Source: Clostridia bacterium
Lineage (GTDB): Bacteria > Bacillota > Clostridia > Saccharofermentanales > UBA5734
Assembly (NCBI GenBank): GCA_018056585.1
Contig: JAGPFK010000082.1
Location: forward strand, 1-6,815
Direction of reading: 5' to 3'
DNA length: 6,815 nt
The position numbers were made by a program, and so were the translations under genes. Below are positions 1 to 5,975 of this stretch, piece after piece (positions within the stretch are counted from its first letter, which is position 1; each line of letters starts with the position of its first letter). Under the pieces are notes generated by a model. That model was given only the letters and a program-made list of their open reading frames with translations, was not told where the DNA came from and did no database searches.

Positions 1-550
1 GAGAATCACCAACACGTCCCGGATGCTTAAAAGCAATACCACTGGTCGACGTTGCAACAGCCATATCCCCAGATTGATCCAACGCGACAATACCGACTGT
101 ATCATGGCCAAGGCGGACAGACGCCTGGTCTTTCCATTCTCTCTTTTTTTCTTCCCATGCCTGACGGCTCTTTTCTGTCAGCAGATCTGCCTCCTCCATC
201 CCGATTTTTCTGGCATAAGCTTCAGCTCCGGTTCCAACCAGAAAATGGTGGGGCGAATGATGCAAAATATGACGGGCAATCGTAACCGGATGACGAAAGC
301 CCCGAACAGAGGCTACCGCACCGATGGACAAATCAGACCCATCCATCATAGCAGCATCCAGCTCAACCTCGCCTTCACAATTAGGTAGCCCGCCATAACC
401 CACCGTGTCGACTGTTGGGTCGTCTTCAACCCAACGTGCAACTTGTTCGACCGCATCCAGGGCATTTGCCTTTGAGCTACACACTTGCCTGGCAGCATAT
501 TCAACGCCTTCCAGTGAAAAAGACCATGTGGCAATCACACACCAATTCAT
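1..550 (-). CDS. Glycosylasparaginase-type Ntn hydrolase (N4-(beta-N-acetylglucosaminyl)-L-asparaginase family), 3' end outside window
   Basis: The first 183 codons are visible, and the C-terminal half lies beyond position 1. Family members are made as a precursor that cuts itself before a Thr; that Thr then hydrolyses the amide of GlcNAc-Asn or, in some relatives, beta-aspartyl peptides. The visible part matches the Flavobacterium enzyme closely. It has an N-terminal ATW (Trp9), LDAVE near residue 31, VGYGG near 50, LDA..MDG near 64-70, and the cleavage site GHDTVG with Asp150/Thr151. After these come STSG (Thr169) and GRVGDS (Arg179, Asp182), at the spacing of the known substrate-binding residues. 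No signal peptide is seen, so a cytoplasmic enzyme is likely, unlike secreted or lysosomal relatives. The ATG at 548-550 is preceded by AGGGAG at 9 nt. It is the last visible gene of the three-gene group. Family assignment is firm; the true substrate is open (glycosyl-Asn versus isoaspartyl). Confidence 0.93.
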   Translation of the reverse strand, partial: MNWCVIATWSFSLEGVEYAARQVCSSKANALDAVEQVARWVEDDPTVDTVGYGGLPNCEGEVELDAAMMDGSDLSIGAVASVRGFRHPVTIARHILHHSPHHFLVGTGAEAYARKIGMEEADLLTEKSRQAWEEKKREWKDQASVRLGHDTVGIVALDQSGDMAVATSTSGIAFKHPGRVGDS

Positions 551-559
551 ATTTAATAA

Positions 560-565
560 CTCCCT
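560..565 (-). promoter_or_regulatory. Ribosome binding site of the asparaginase gene, overlapping the upstream stop
   Basis: AGGGAG lies 9 nt before the ATG at 550. Its first three bases overlap the TAG stop (564-566) of the radical SAM gene, so a ribosome ending the upstream gene would sit on this site. This implies translational coupling. Confidence 0.7.
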
Positions 566-1598
566 AACAACTGGATATAAAAGATCGAAAGCAGCGCGGA
601 TCTTTTCCATAAAGGCCGCGGCCTGCCGCGTAAGATCTCGACCGGCAGCCCCAGCATTCGTCGGAAAGCATGCAACGACTGCATTCCGTTGGTCTGTTGT
701 TTTTATTTTTAAACTGCTTTAAAATCAGACTGTCTTTGTTTTGATTAAAAATATCAATCAAGCTTCCGTCCGTGTGAATATTAGGTGCAAACCGATCTCT
801 GATCGTTGCGCATGGTGTCACTTTCCCATCGCAAAGAACCGCCATCGTGGCTGAGCAGTACTGAAGATGAACACAATTCATAGGCAAAATATCCCTGCCG
901 TATTGTTCCGCATAGCGCTTGTATACGCGCTTCACTTCTTCCGGCTTGGGGATAAATGCCTTCAGTTCTTCATTTGTCTGGTCAGGTCTTAGGTAGGTAT
1001 GATAAACATTCAACGAAGTCTTTATGCCATAATTACTTTCAAAGTAGTCTATTGTGGCAATCAGATCGTCCGCATCTTGTTTTCCTGTAAAAGTGACTGA
1101 ATTGAGCATGTGCGAAGCCGGATATCCCAATTTCAGTAATTGCTCGACACTTTGCAAAATGATCGCCAGGTCTTGTTCTGTTCGGGTTGGATGAAGCAGT
1201 TGATACAATTTTGGATCGATTGTCGACACGTGGACGGAAATGAGTCCATTTTCTGCGTAACGGACACATGATTCAAGGATGTGCTTCTGTTGCAGCGGAA
1301 GCCCTCCGGTCCAGATATTATTTTTCAGGCCCAGCTTTTGGGCCTTTTCCATATGCTGAAAAATATGTTCTCTTAGGAGAGGCTCGCCACCTAACCATTC
1401 TATGGTTGTGATGCCGAGGGAGGCGGCATCGACAAGAATTTGATCAATGAAGCCGTCATCCAATGTGTTTTGGGCTGCTTCAACCGCATTCATGTAACAG
1501 TAGGAGCAACCTTGATAGCACTGATCGCCCACTTCCAATTGCAGCGCGTAAATCCTATCCTCTAAATAAGCTTGATTCAATTTCCCAGGATCAATCAA
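564..1598 (-). CDS. Radical SAM protein with C-terminal SPASM domain
   Basis: This is a 344-residue enzyme of the radical SAM superfamily. CYQGCSYC gives the CxxxCxxC motif (Cys27, Cys31, Cys34) that holds the SAM-cleaving 4Fe-4S cluster, and GGEP at 70-73 is the usual SAM-contact motif. The C-terminal third carries a seven-cysteine SPASM pattern: Cys248-x9-Gly258-x4-Cys263, then Cys306-x2-Cys309-x5-Cys315-x2-Cys318, then Cys336. This domain normally holds one or two auxiliary Fe-S clusters. SPASM proteins often modify peptides (anSME, PqqE and sactisynthase types), but others act on small molecules. No RiPP precursor or recognition-domain partner is visible here. Further cysteines are Cys242 and the very last residue, Cys344. 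The start is TTG (1596-1598), overlapping the stop of the SGNH hydrolase gene and preceded by a strong ribosome site. The fold is certain, the reaction unknown. Confidence 0.93.
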   Translation of the reverse strand: MIDPGKLNQAYLEDRIYALQLEVGDQCYQGCSYCYMNAVEAAQNTLDDGFIDQILVDAASLGITTIEWLGGEPLLREHIFQHMEKAQKLGLKNNIWTGGLPLQQKHILESCVRYAENGLISVHVSTIDPKLYQLLHPTRTEQDLAIILQSVEQLLKLGYPASHMLNSVTFTGKQDADDLIATIDYFESNYGIKTSLNVYHTYLRPDQTNEELKAFIPKPEEVKRVYKRYAEQYGRDILPMNCVHLQYCSATMAVLCDGKVTPCATIRDRFAPNIHTDGSLIDIFNQNKDSLILKQFKNKNNRPTECSRCMLSDECWGCRSRSYAAGRGLYGKDPRCFRSFISSC

Positions 1599-2689
1599 AC
1601 GATCACCTCATTATTCCAATTCTTCATGATCCGGTAGAGACGCGATGCCATATATGAAAAACCAGTGACATTGGGATGGAGCCATCCGTCTGAGTAGCAG
1701 GCAGGATTATGCGGTGAAACAGAAAGGCCGTCCATAAGCCAGGTCTTTTCCCTTCCCGATTCCCTTACAATGGTTCTGATACATTCGGTCAACTCCGAAA
1801 ATGAGCCACAAGATTTTGCTTCCCGAAAATCATCCCGCCATATCGGCGTCAAGATGTAGATCGGAACCTCTGAAAAAACAGAAAACAAACGCTCATAATA
1901 GGCACGCATGGCCAACTCTATTTCAGTCATATCTTTCCCACTGTGCCAGTCATTTGTTCCATAAGCACTGATGACCAGGTCCGGACAGGGGAGATTTTCC
2001 CAATCGGTCAGTATGCCTGCCTCATGGGTGATGTTACCAATCCCTTGATTGATGGCATCGACTTCAAGCAACTCAGCCAGCTGCGTCACATAACTAAGAG
2101 AAGGCTTCCCGGCAACAAATCCCTGCGTAATCGAGTCACCCAAAGCTAGGAGGCGTGGCCGGCCCGATTCGACAGGCCAGATCGCCCCATCACTGGCAAG
2201 ACTTCTGATCGATAATGTCTTAAACAGCGGCAGCCAGATTTTGACGATAACATTTTGATGCTCCGGATTATCCAGCTTAAGATTGATTTCATTGTTTCCG
2301 GTGCGGACGGCACGACAATAATGATCATCCTGATAGAGGTCAAAGTGCTGAACAATATCCAGACGACTGCGCGCTTGATTCACTTTTATAACGGTTTCCC
2401 CAAATCTTTGCAGAATTTCTCCAAGCGACATTTCTTCTCTGATCTGAACCAGCATTTTGCGGCTGAGGTCAGCTGTCCGGCAATCCAGCGTCACCTGATT
2501 TCCATCTGTTCCAAAATATAAACAAACTCCGGATGAACAGAGGCTCATGAGGTGAAAAAATGAGTTTTCGGCATAATAATTCATTTGATTTTCTGAAAAA
2601 CGGAAAAGGGAAACATAGCCATCCTCATCAGTCTGATGACTTAAACTGTTTAACGCAAAAACAGGCAGCTGATCGCTTTCGATTTTCAT
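1595..2689 (-). CDS. SGNH/GDSL hydrolase with N-terminal GxDLY-type domain
   Basis: This is a 364-residue predicted serine hydrolase or esterase. The C-terminal half has the SGNH blocks: LGDSITQG with nucleophile Ser186, NQGIGN (Gly218), YGTND with Asn246, and SDGWLHPN with Asp334 and His338. The spacing between that Asp and His is three residues rather than the usual two. The N-terminal ~170 residues look like a beta-rich domain, and FDLYQDD (116-122) resembles the GxDLY signature found before this SGNH subfamily (Lipase_GDSL_3 type). Relatives are often carbohydrate deacetylases or esterases, but the substrate is not shown here. There is no signal peptide. I chose the ATG at 2687-2689, which has AGGAG 10 nt upstream. 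A longer in-frame ATG at 2732-2734 overlaps the promoter -10 and is rejected. This is the first gene of group B; its TGA overlaps the next start (TTGA). Confidence 0.9.
   Translation of the reverse strand: MKIESDQLPVFALNSLSHQTDEDGYVSLFRFSENQMNYYAENSFFHLMSLCSSGVCLYFGTDGNQVTLDCRTADLSRKMLVQIREEMSLGEILQRFGETVIKVNQARSRLDIVQHFDLYQDDHYCRAVRTGNNEINLKLDNPEHQNVIVKIWLPLFKTLSIRSLASDGAIWPVESGRPRLLALGDSITQGFVAGKPSLSYVTQLAELLEVDAINQGIGNITHEAGILTDWENLPCPDLVISAYGTNDWHSGKDMTEIELAMRAYYERLFSVFSEVPIYILTPIWRDDFREAKSCGSFSELTECIRTIVRESGREKTWLMDGLSVSPHNPACYSDGWLHPNVTGFSYMASRLYRIMKNWNNEVIV
1601..1609 (-). promoter_or_regulatory. Strong ribosome binding site deciding a TTG start
   Basis: GAGGTGATC is a nine-base match to the complement of the 16S rRNA 3' end. 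It lies in the last codons of the SGNH hydrolase gene. The GAGG core is 7 nt from the TTG at 1596-1598, which supports that codon as the radical SAM start despite its being non-ATG. Confidence 0.75.
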
Positions 2690-2699
2690 GGTCTGCGTT

Positions 2700-2704
2700 C
2701 TCCT
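2700..2704 (-). promoter_or_regulatory. Ribosome binding site of the SGNH hydrolase gene
   Basis: AGGAG sits 10 nt before the ATG at 2687-2689. It decides between this start and two in-frame ATGs further upstream (2705-2707 and 2732-2734), neither of which has a comparable site. Confidence 0.7.
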
Positions 2705-2732
2705 CATCAATATGATCAGGTCAATCCCGGAC

Positions 2733-2762
2733 ATTATATCACAGGTTAAAAGCCCTTATAAA
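2733..2762 (-). promoter_or_regulatory. Sigma-A-type promoter with extended -10 for the SGNH/radical SAM/asparaginase group
   Basis: On the minus strand a perfect TATAAT (2733-2738) is preceded by TGA, giving an extended -10 (TGnTATAAT). A weak -35, TTTATA (2757-2762), lies 18 nt upstream; TTATAA one base along would give 17. Predicted transcription starts near 2726, leaving a leader of about 37 nt before the ATG. It is the only clear promoter I see in the window. Confidence 0.65.
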
Positions 2763-2790
2763 CAGGACACCGGCAGATCGGATACAGGCG

Positions 2791-2808
2791 TTGCACTTTA
2801 ACTTGCAA
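2791..2808. promoter_or_regulatory. Imperfect 18-bp palindrome upstream of the promoter (possible operator)
   Basis: TTGCACTTTAACTTGCAA has perfect 5-bp outer arms (TTGCA/TGCAA), and 7 of 9 positions match overall. It is centred about 73 bp upstream of the predicted transcription start of the SGNH hydrolase gene, a distance that would suit an activator better than a repressor. No known operator consensus was recognised, and it could be chance. Confidence 0.25.
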
Positions 2809-2900
2809 TGGGGGGTGTCGCCAGGCTATCTGCTTTAAAAATTAAGGGCTTCCTGCCAGTCTGAAAGTCCATCTGCCGGCAGCTTTTTGTAGGAATAGAT

Positions 2901-3038
2901 CTATTTCAGGCATAAAACAAAGGCACCCGCGTCTTTCCATTCCGATAGGTCATGCGCATAAAAGGGCTGACCCTGCAGCTGACTAAACGACGCATCACCG
3001 ATCAGATTTTTTATCTTCTGTTTCTTTTGAAGAGTCAT
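2901..3038 (-). CDS. Possible small protein (45 aa) overlapping the end of dinB
   Basis: A 45-codon frame begins with ATG at 3036-3038, inside the last codons of dinB, and overlaps it by 44 nt in another frame. It ends at TAG (2901-2903). The first part is basic (MTLQKKQKIKNLIG); the rest is mixed and protein-like (PFYAHDLSEW, GAFVLCLK). Only a weak ribosome site (GGGAA, about 9 nt upstream) precedes the ATG. The same frame stays open for 21 more codons after the TAG, up to a TAA at 2835-2837, and that extension also reads like protein (KKLPADGLSDWQEAL). It may be a real short gene, a 67-codon gene broken by a nonsense mutation, or chance. I recognise no family. The overlap with dinB and the lack of a good start signal keep confidence low. 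Confidence 0.3.
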   Translation of the reverse strand: MTLQKKQKIKNLIGDASFSQLQGQPFYAHDLSEWKDAGAFVLCLK

Positions 3039-4224
3039 TCAACAGTTTCCCATAAGTAACATAATGTGAACCAAATCGGGTTCGAATGGAATCGATGGCT
3101 TTGTCAAGCATTTCCTTTTGAAGTCCCTGCTCCTCGGCTGATTCCTGATCTAAAAGATCAAAAATAGAGATCTGTTCTTGTTCAAGGACGGGCAAAAAAC
3201 CAGATATGGAAAAACCAAGCAAGCGAACTGGCTTTTGCACATCCCAGCAACTTTCAAGCAAATGACAGGCCGCGGCATATAGATCTTTTGTCACATCGGT
3301 TGCTCTGATTTGCATCTGCCGCGTGATCACTTTAAAATCGCTGTACTTCAGCGTAATCTGCACGGTGCTTCCTTTTTTCCCTTTGCGCCTCGCATCGGTA
3401 GCAACCTCATCTGTCAATGCCAGCATGACTTTACGCGCCTCATCAAGATCCGTCAGATCCAAAGCCAGAGTTGTCGATCGGCCAATCGATTTGACTTCAC
3501 GGGTTTCATGGGGGATGACCGGCTCATTATCTATTCCATGCGCATGCCGATGCAATTCATAGCCATATTTACCAAATTGCCTGACTAAGAATGTTTCATC
3601 CAATCGGGCGAGATCGCCTATTGTGCGAATACCCATACCGCTTAGCCGCATGGCTGTTTTTGTTCCTACGCCATGCAGGGCATCAACCGGGAGCGGCCAT
3701 ATTCGGGATGGAACATCCTCTTGGGTTAATTTTGTGATACCCATCGGCTTTTTTAATTCTGACGCCATTTTGGCAAGAAATTTATTAGGCGCTATGCCTA
3801 TTGAGCACCAGAGCCCCAACTGATTTTGAATGCCATCCATGATTTTTTGGGCCGCTTCAGTCGGCGAACCATATAAATTCTCACAGCCTGTCATGTCAAG
3901 CCAAGCCTCATCGATGCTGTTTTGTTCAAGAAGAGGCGTAAATCCGGATAAAAACCGCATGACTTCCTCTGACTTTTGCTCATAAAAATGATGATCCGGC
4001 GGAACGAGGCGCATGTCGGGGCACAACCGGAGCGCCTCATGCAGGGTCATGGCGGTTTGAACACCGTATGCCCTTGCTTTGTAGTTGGCTGATAAAATAA
4101 TGCCGGCCCGCCGCTTCGGATCGCCTGCTACGGCAGCTGGACAACCGGCCAGATCAGGATGGCGGGTCGTCTCGCAGCTGATAAAAAAAGCATTCATATC
4201 AACAAGAAAAATAATACGGTCCAT
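2995..4224 (-). CDS. dinB: DNA polymerase IV, Y-family translesion polymerase (DinB/YqjH type)
   Basis: This 409-residue error-prone polymerase extends primers past damaged template bases. The palm carries FLVDMNAFF (catalytic Asp9; likely steric-gate Phe14) and SIDEAWLD (catalytic Asp105, Glu106), followed by SIGIAPNKFLAKMASELKKP at 141-160. A helix-hairpin-helix segment (HGVGTKTAMRLSGMGIRTIGDL, about 184-205) and the little-finger domain from about SIGRSTTL (247) come next. QISIF at 351-355 is a beta-clamp binding motif of the QLxLF type. Length and order are normal, so the enzyme should be active. The ATG at 4222-4224 is only 7 nt after the agmatinase-like stop and has no recognisable ribosome site, so translation probably depends on re-initiation from the upstream gene. 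I saw no LexA-type box just upstream. Placement behind polyamine-type genes is unusual. Confidence 0.96.
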   Translation of the reverse strand: MDRIIFLVDMNAFFISCETTRHPDLAGCPAAVAGDPKRRAGIILSANYKARAYGVQTAMTLHEALRLCPDMRLVPPDHHFYEQKSEEVMRFLSGFTPLLEQNSIDEAWLDMTGCENLYGSPTEAAQKIMDGIQNQLGLWCSIGIAPNKFLAKMASELKKPMGITKLTQEDVPSRIWPLPVDALHGVGTKTAMRLSGMGIRTIGDLARLDETFLVRQFGKYGYELHRHAHGIDNEPVIPHETREVKSIGRSTTLALDLTDLDEARKVMLALTDEVATDARRKGKKGSTVQITLKYSDFKVITRQMQIRATDVTKDLYAAACHLLESCWDVQKPVRLLGFSISGFLPVLEQEQISIFDLLDQESAEEQGLQKEMLDKAIDSIRTRFGSHYVTYGKLLNDSSKETEDKKSDR

Positions 4225-4231
4225 TTGGATT

Positions 4232-5095
4232 TTAAAAAAGTTGCTTCAATATGGCTGTCAACAGTTCACGCAGTATTGTCAACGCAGTGGCTGTGGCCAT
4301 ACCGCTCGGATCGAGTGAGGGAAACAGTCCATTCAGGTCAAAAGCCACAATTTGAAGGCTGGATATCTGAAAAAGAGCTTCTATCAAATCCTGAAAACTG
4401 ATGCCGCCGGCCTCCGGGGAAGCCGTACCCGGAAAGATTGACGGATCCAGGACATCCAGATTCAGTGTCAAGTAGACGGGCCAATTGGCCAGATCACGGA
4501 CAACCGTATTCACCTTTTTCAGGTCGAACCGAAAGCATCGGGTATGATCGTTCATCCAATCGAACTCTTCCCTTTCGCCTGAACGAATACCCATCTGGAT
4601 GATCCGGCCGTCTCCTGTCAAATCCCAACAGCGCCTCGTCACGGTTGCCCCCGAAAGTTTCTCACCTTTATCTATGTCGTAGGCATTGGCATGCGCGTCC
4701 AATTGAAGCAGGTGCAGGTACGGGAAGCGGCGGAAAGCCGCCCGAAAGGCACCCAGGGTAACCAGATTTCCCTCGCTGATCATCACAGGCAGCTTATCGT
4801 CCTTTATGATGTTTGTTACATATGCTTCAATGTGATCCAAAACCATCGCCGGGGAACCGGGAGACCATACTAAATCGCCGCCGTCAAAAATGGAAAACTC
4901 GGTTAAATCCCGATTTTGATAAGGACTGAACGTCTCCATGCCATGGCTTTTTTCTCGCATAACCCGGCCGGCCTGAGGCGTACCCGGCCACCGACCCTTT
5001 GAACGATCAGGCACACTGAAGAGAACAGCCTGTGAAAGATCATAATCGGCATGACATCCCTTGAAAATTAAGTTTTGTTTTCTTTTATTCGGCAA
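4232..5095 (-). CDS. Agmatinase-family (ureohydrolase) protein with degenerate metal site, probable pseudoenzyme
   Basis: This 287-residue homologue of agmatinase SpeB (arginase superfamily) follows speE, as in Bacillus subtilis. Family landmarks remain: FSPYQNRDL, FDGGD, LDAHA, GIRSGEREEFDW and LDVLDP..FPGTASPEAGG. Active agmatinases bind two Mn ions through a His in GGEH, three residues in DAHxD and two in DxD. Here GGEH reads SEGN (Asn111 for His), DAHxD reads DAHAN (Asn137 for Asp) and DID reads NLD (Asn212 for Asp). The SH(S/G) active-site His is Gly149, and the Glu of DLVE is Gly256. Only Asp133, His135 and Asp214 remain of the six ligands, so hydrolysis of agmatine is unlikely; a binding or regulatory role is inferred. 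The frame is intact with no frameshift. Start chosen: TTG at 5093-5095, with GGAGG 9 nt upstream; the open frame extends to an ATG at 5149, deep inside speE. Confidence 0.88.
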   Translation of the reverse strand: MPNKRKQNLIFKGCHADYDLSQAVLFSVPDRSKGRWPGTPQAGRVMREKSHGMETFSPYQNRDLTEFSIFDGGDLVWSPGSPAMVLDHIEAYVTNIIKDDKLPVMISEGNLVTLGAFRAAFRRFPYLHLLQLDAHANAYDIDKGEKLSGATVTRRCWDLTGDGRIIQMGIRSGEREEFDWMNDHTRCFRFDLKKVNTVVRDLANWPVYLTLNLDVLDPSIFPGTASPEAGGISFQDLIEALFQISSLQIVAFDLNGLFPSLDPSGMATATALTILRELLTAILKQLF

Positions 5096-5945
5096 GCGGC
5101 GCATCCTCCAACATTTTTTTGACATAGTTCGGCAAAGCGAAGGCGCCACGGTGCAAATCCGTGTTGTAATAACCTGTTTCGATTTTAAGATTGTTCCATT
5201 CTTCTGCCCTTAAATTGAATAAGGGATGATAATGGTTGGACGCAAAACCAAAAAGCCAGTGCCCAGACGCGTAGGTTGGGATATGGGCCTGATAAACCTG
5301 GCTTATTTGAAAAAACTCAACAATCCCCGTATGAGCCCGTTGCATCGAAAGGGCATCTTCTTCATAAAAAGGACTTTCATGTTGATTGACCATGATCCCA
5401 TCCACATGCAGCGCTTTGCGGCAATTTTCATAAAAATTGCGTGTAAACAGCCTTTCACCTGGACCAAACGGATCGGTTGAATCGATGATAATCAGATCAT
5501 ATTTGTTTTCGCATTGTCCAACGTATTGATGACCATCCTGATAATGAATGGATAAACGGGGGTCGTTCAGCTTGCCCGCTGTAAAAGGCAGATATTGGCG
5601 GCTGACCGCAACCACCTTTTCATCAATTTCTGCCATATCAATCTGTTCGATGGTATCATAACGTGTCAGTTCGCGGACAATGCCCCCGTCTCCGCCGCCA
5701 ATAACCAGAACAGTCCGTACCTCTGGATGGACCGCCATAGGAACATGAACCATCATTTCATGATAAATGAATTCATCCCTTTCTGTCAGCATCAAATAGC
5801 CGTCGATCACTAAAATGCGGCCGAATTCCTTCGAATCAAAGACATCGATACGCTGATAATCACTTTGCCCGCTGAACAATTGCCGATCGACCTGAATGGA
5901 CATCATAGCGTAAGGTGTGAATTTTTCGGAAAACCAAAGATCCAT
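5085..5945 (-). CDS. speE: Spermidine synthase (polyamine aminopropyltransferase)
   Basis: This 286-residue enzyme transfers an aminopropyl group from decarboxylated SAM to putrescine or a related amine. It has the N-terminal beta domain with IDGYLMLTERDEFIYHEM (48-64) and a Rossmann-type domain with IGGGDGG (82-88), Glu106-x-Asp108 for the nucleoside ribose, and QDG at 136-138. These are followed by the active-site IIDSTDPFGPGE (Asp155, Asp158), QHESPFY near 188 and IPTYASGHW near 222. All key residues seem present. The usual PSG of the last motif is ASG. Length is near the family norm of about 275-290. The ATG at 5943-5945 has AAAGGAG 8 nt upstream. The stop overlaps the next gene by 11 nt. 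Because its usual partner agmatinase looks inactive here, the amine acceptor may not be putrescine made by that route; agmatine or another diamine is possible. Confidence 0.94.
   Translation of the reverse strand: MDLWFSEKFTPYAMMSIQVDRQLFSGQSDYQRIDVFDSKEFGRILVIDGYLMLTERDEFIYHEMMVHVPMAVHPEVRTVLVIGGGDGGIVRELTRYDTIEQIDMAEIDEKVVAVSRQYLPFTAGKLNDPRLSIHYQDGHQYVGQCENKYDLIIIDSTDPFGPGERLFTRNFYENCRKALHVDGIMVNQHESPFYEEDALSMQRAHTGIVEFFQISQVYQAHIPTYASGHWLFGFASNHYHPLFNLRAEEWNNLKIETGYYNTDLHRGAFALPNYVKKMLEDAPLAE
5105..5109 (-). promoter_or_regulatory. Ribosome binding site inside speE for the agmatinase-like gene
   Basis: GGAGG lies in the last codons of speE, 9 nt before the TTG at 5093-5095. An ATG directly abutting this GGAGG (5102-5104) is too close to be used with it. 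No in-frame ATG, and no start with a ribosome site, lies between the speE stop and the conserved region, so TTG is the best start. Confidence 0.6.
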
Positions 5946-5953
5946 TCTCTATT

Positions 5954-5960
5954 CTCCTTT
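5954..5960 (-). promoter_or_regulatory. Ribosome binding site of speE
   Basis: AAAGGAG lies 8 nt before the ATG at 5943-5945, within the 30-nt gap after the oxidoreductase stop. It supports this start rather than the internal methionines at residues 14-15. Confidence 0.7.
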
Positions 5961-5975
5961 ATCCCTTATGGCGTT

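Noticed and set aside
23..722. Plus-strand ORFs at 23-388 and 405-722
   Set aside because: They lie antisense to the asparaginase and radical SAM genes, match no family, and are shadows of well-supported coding sequence.
1595..2734. Longer 379-residue version of the SGNH hydrolase starting at 2734
   Set aside because: The ATG lies on the promoter -10 and has no ribosome site; the ATG at 2687-2689 has AGGAG at the right distance.
2770..2879. Nine-base inverted repeat CCGGCAGAT (2770-2778) / ATCTGCCGG (2871-2879)
   Set aside because: A short match nearly 100 bp apart is within what chance gives in a region this size, and no structure or function is apparent.
2810..2881. Possible 24-codon ORF on the minus strand (MDFQTGRKPLI...) in the intergenic region
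   Set aside because: No ribosome site, very short, and overlaps the extension of the other small frame; most likely chance.
2840..2890. Possible Rho-independent terminator after dinB (CTGCC...GGCAG)
   Set aside because: The stem is only 5 bp with a loop of about 20 nt, and the T-run lies about 12 nt away; not convincing.
4225..4600. LexA/DinR box controlling dinB
   Set aside because: Looked for a CGAAC-N4-GTTCG-type site upstream of dinB; only isolated GAAC half-sites inside the agmatinase-like gene were found.
4232..5149. 305-residue version of the agmatinase-like protein starting at 5149
   Set aside because: The extra N-terminal residues come from the speE coding sequence in another frame and have no counterpart in the family.
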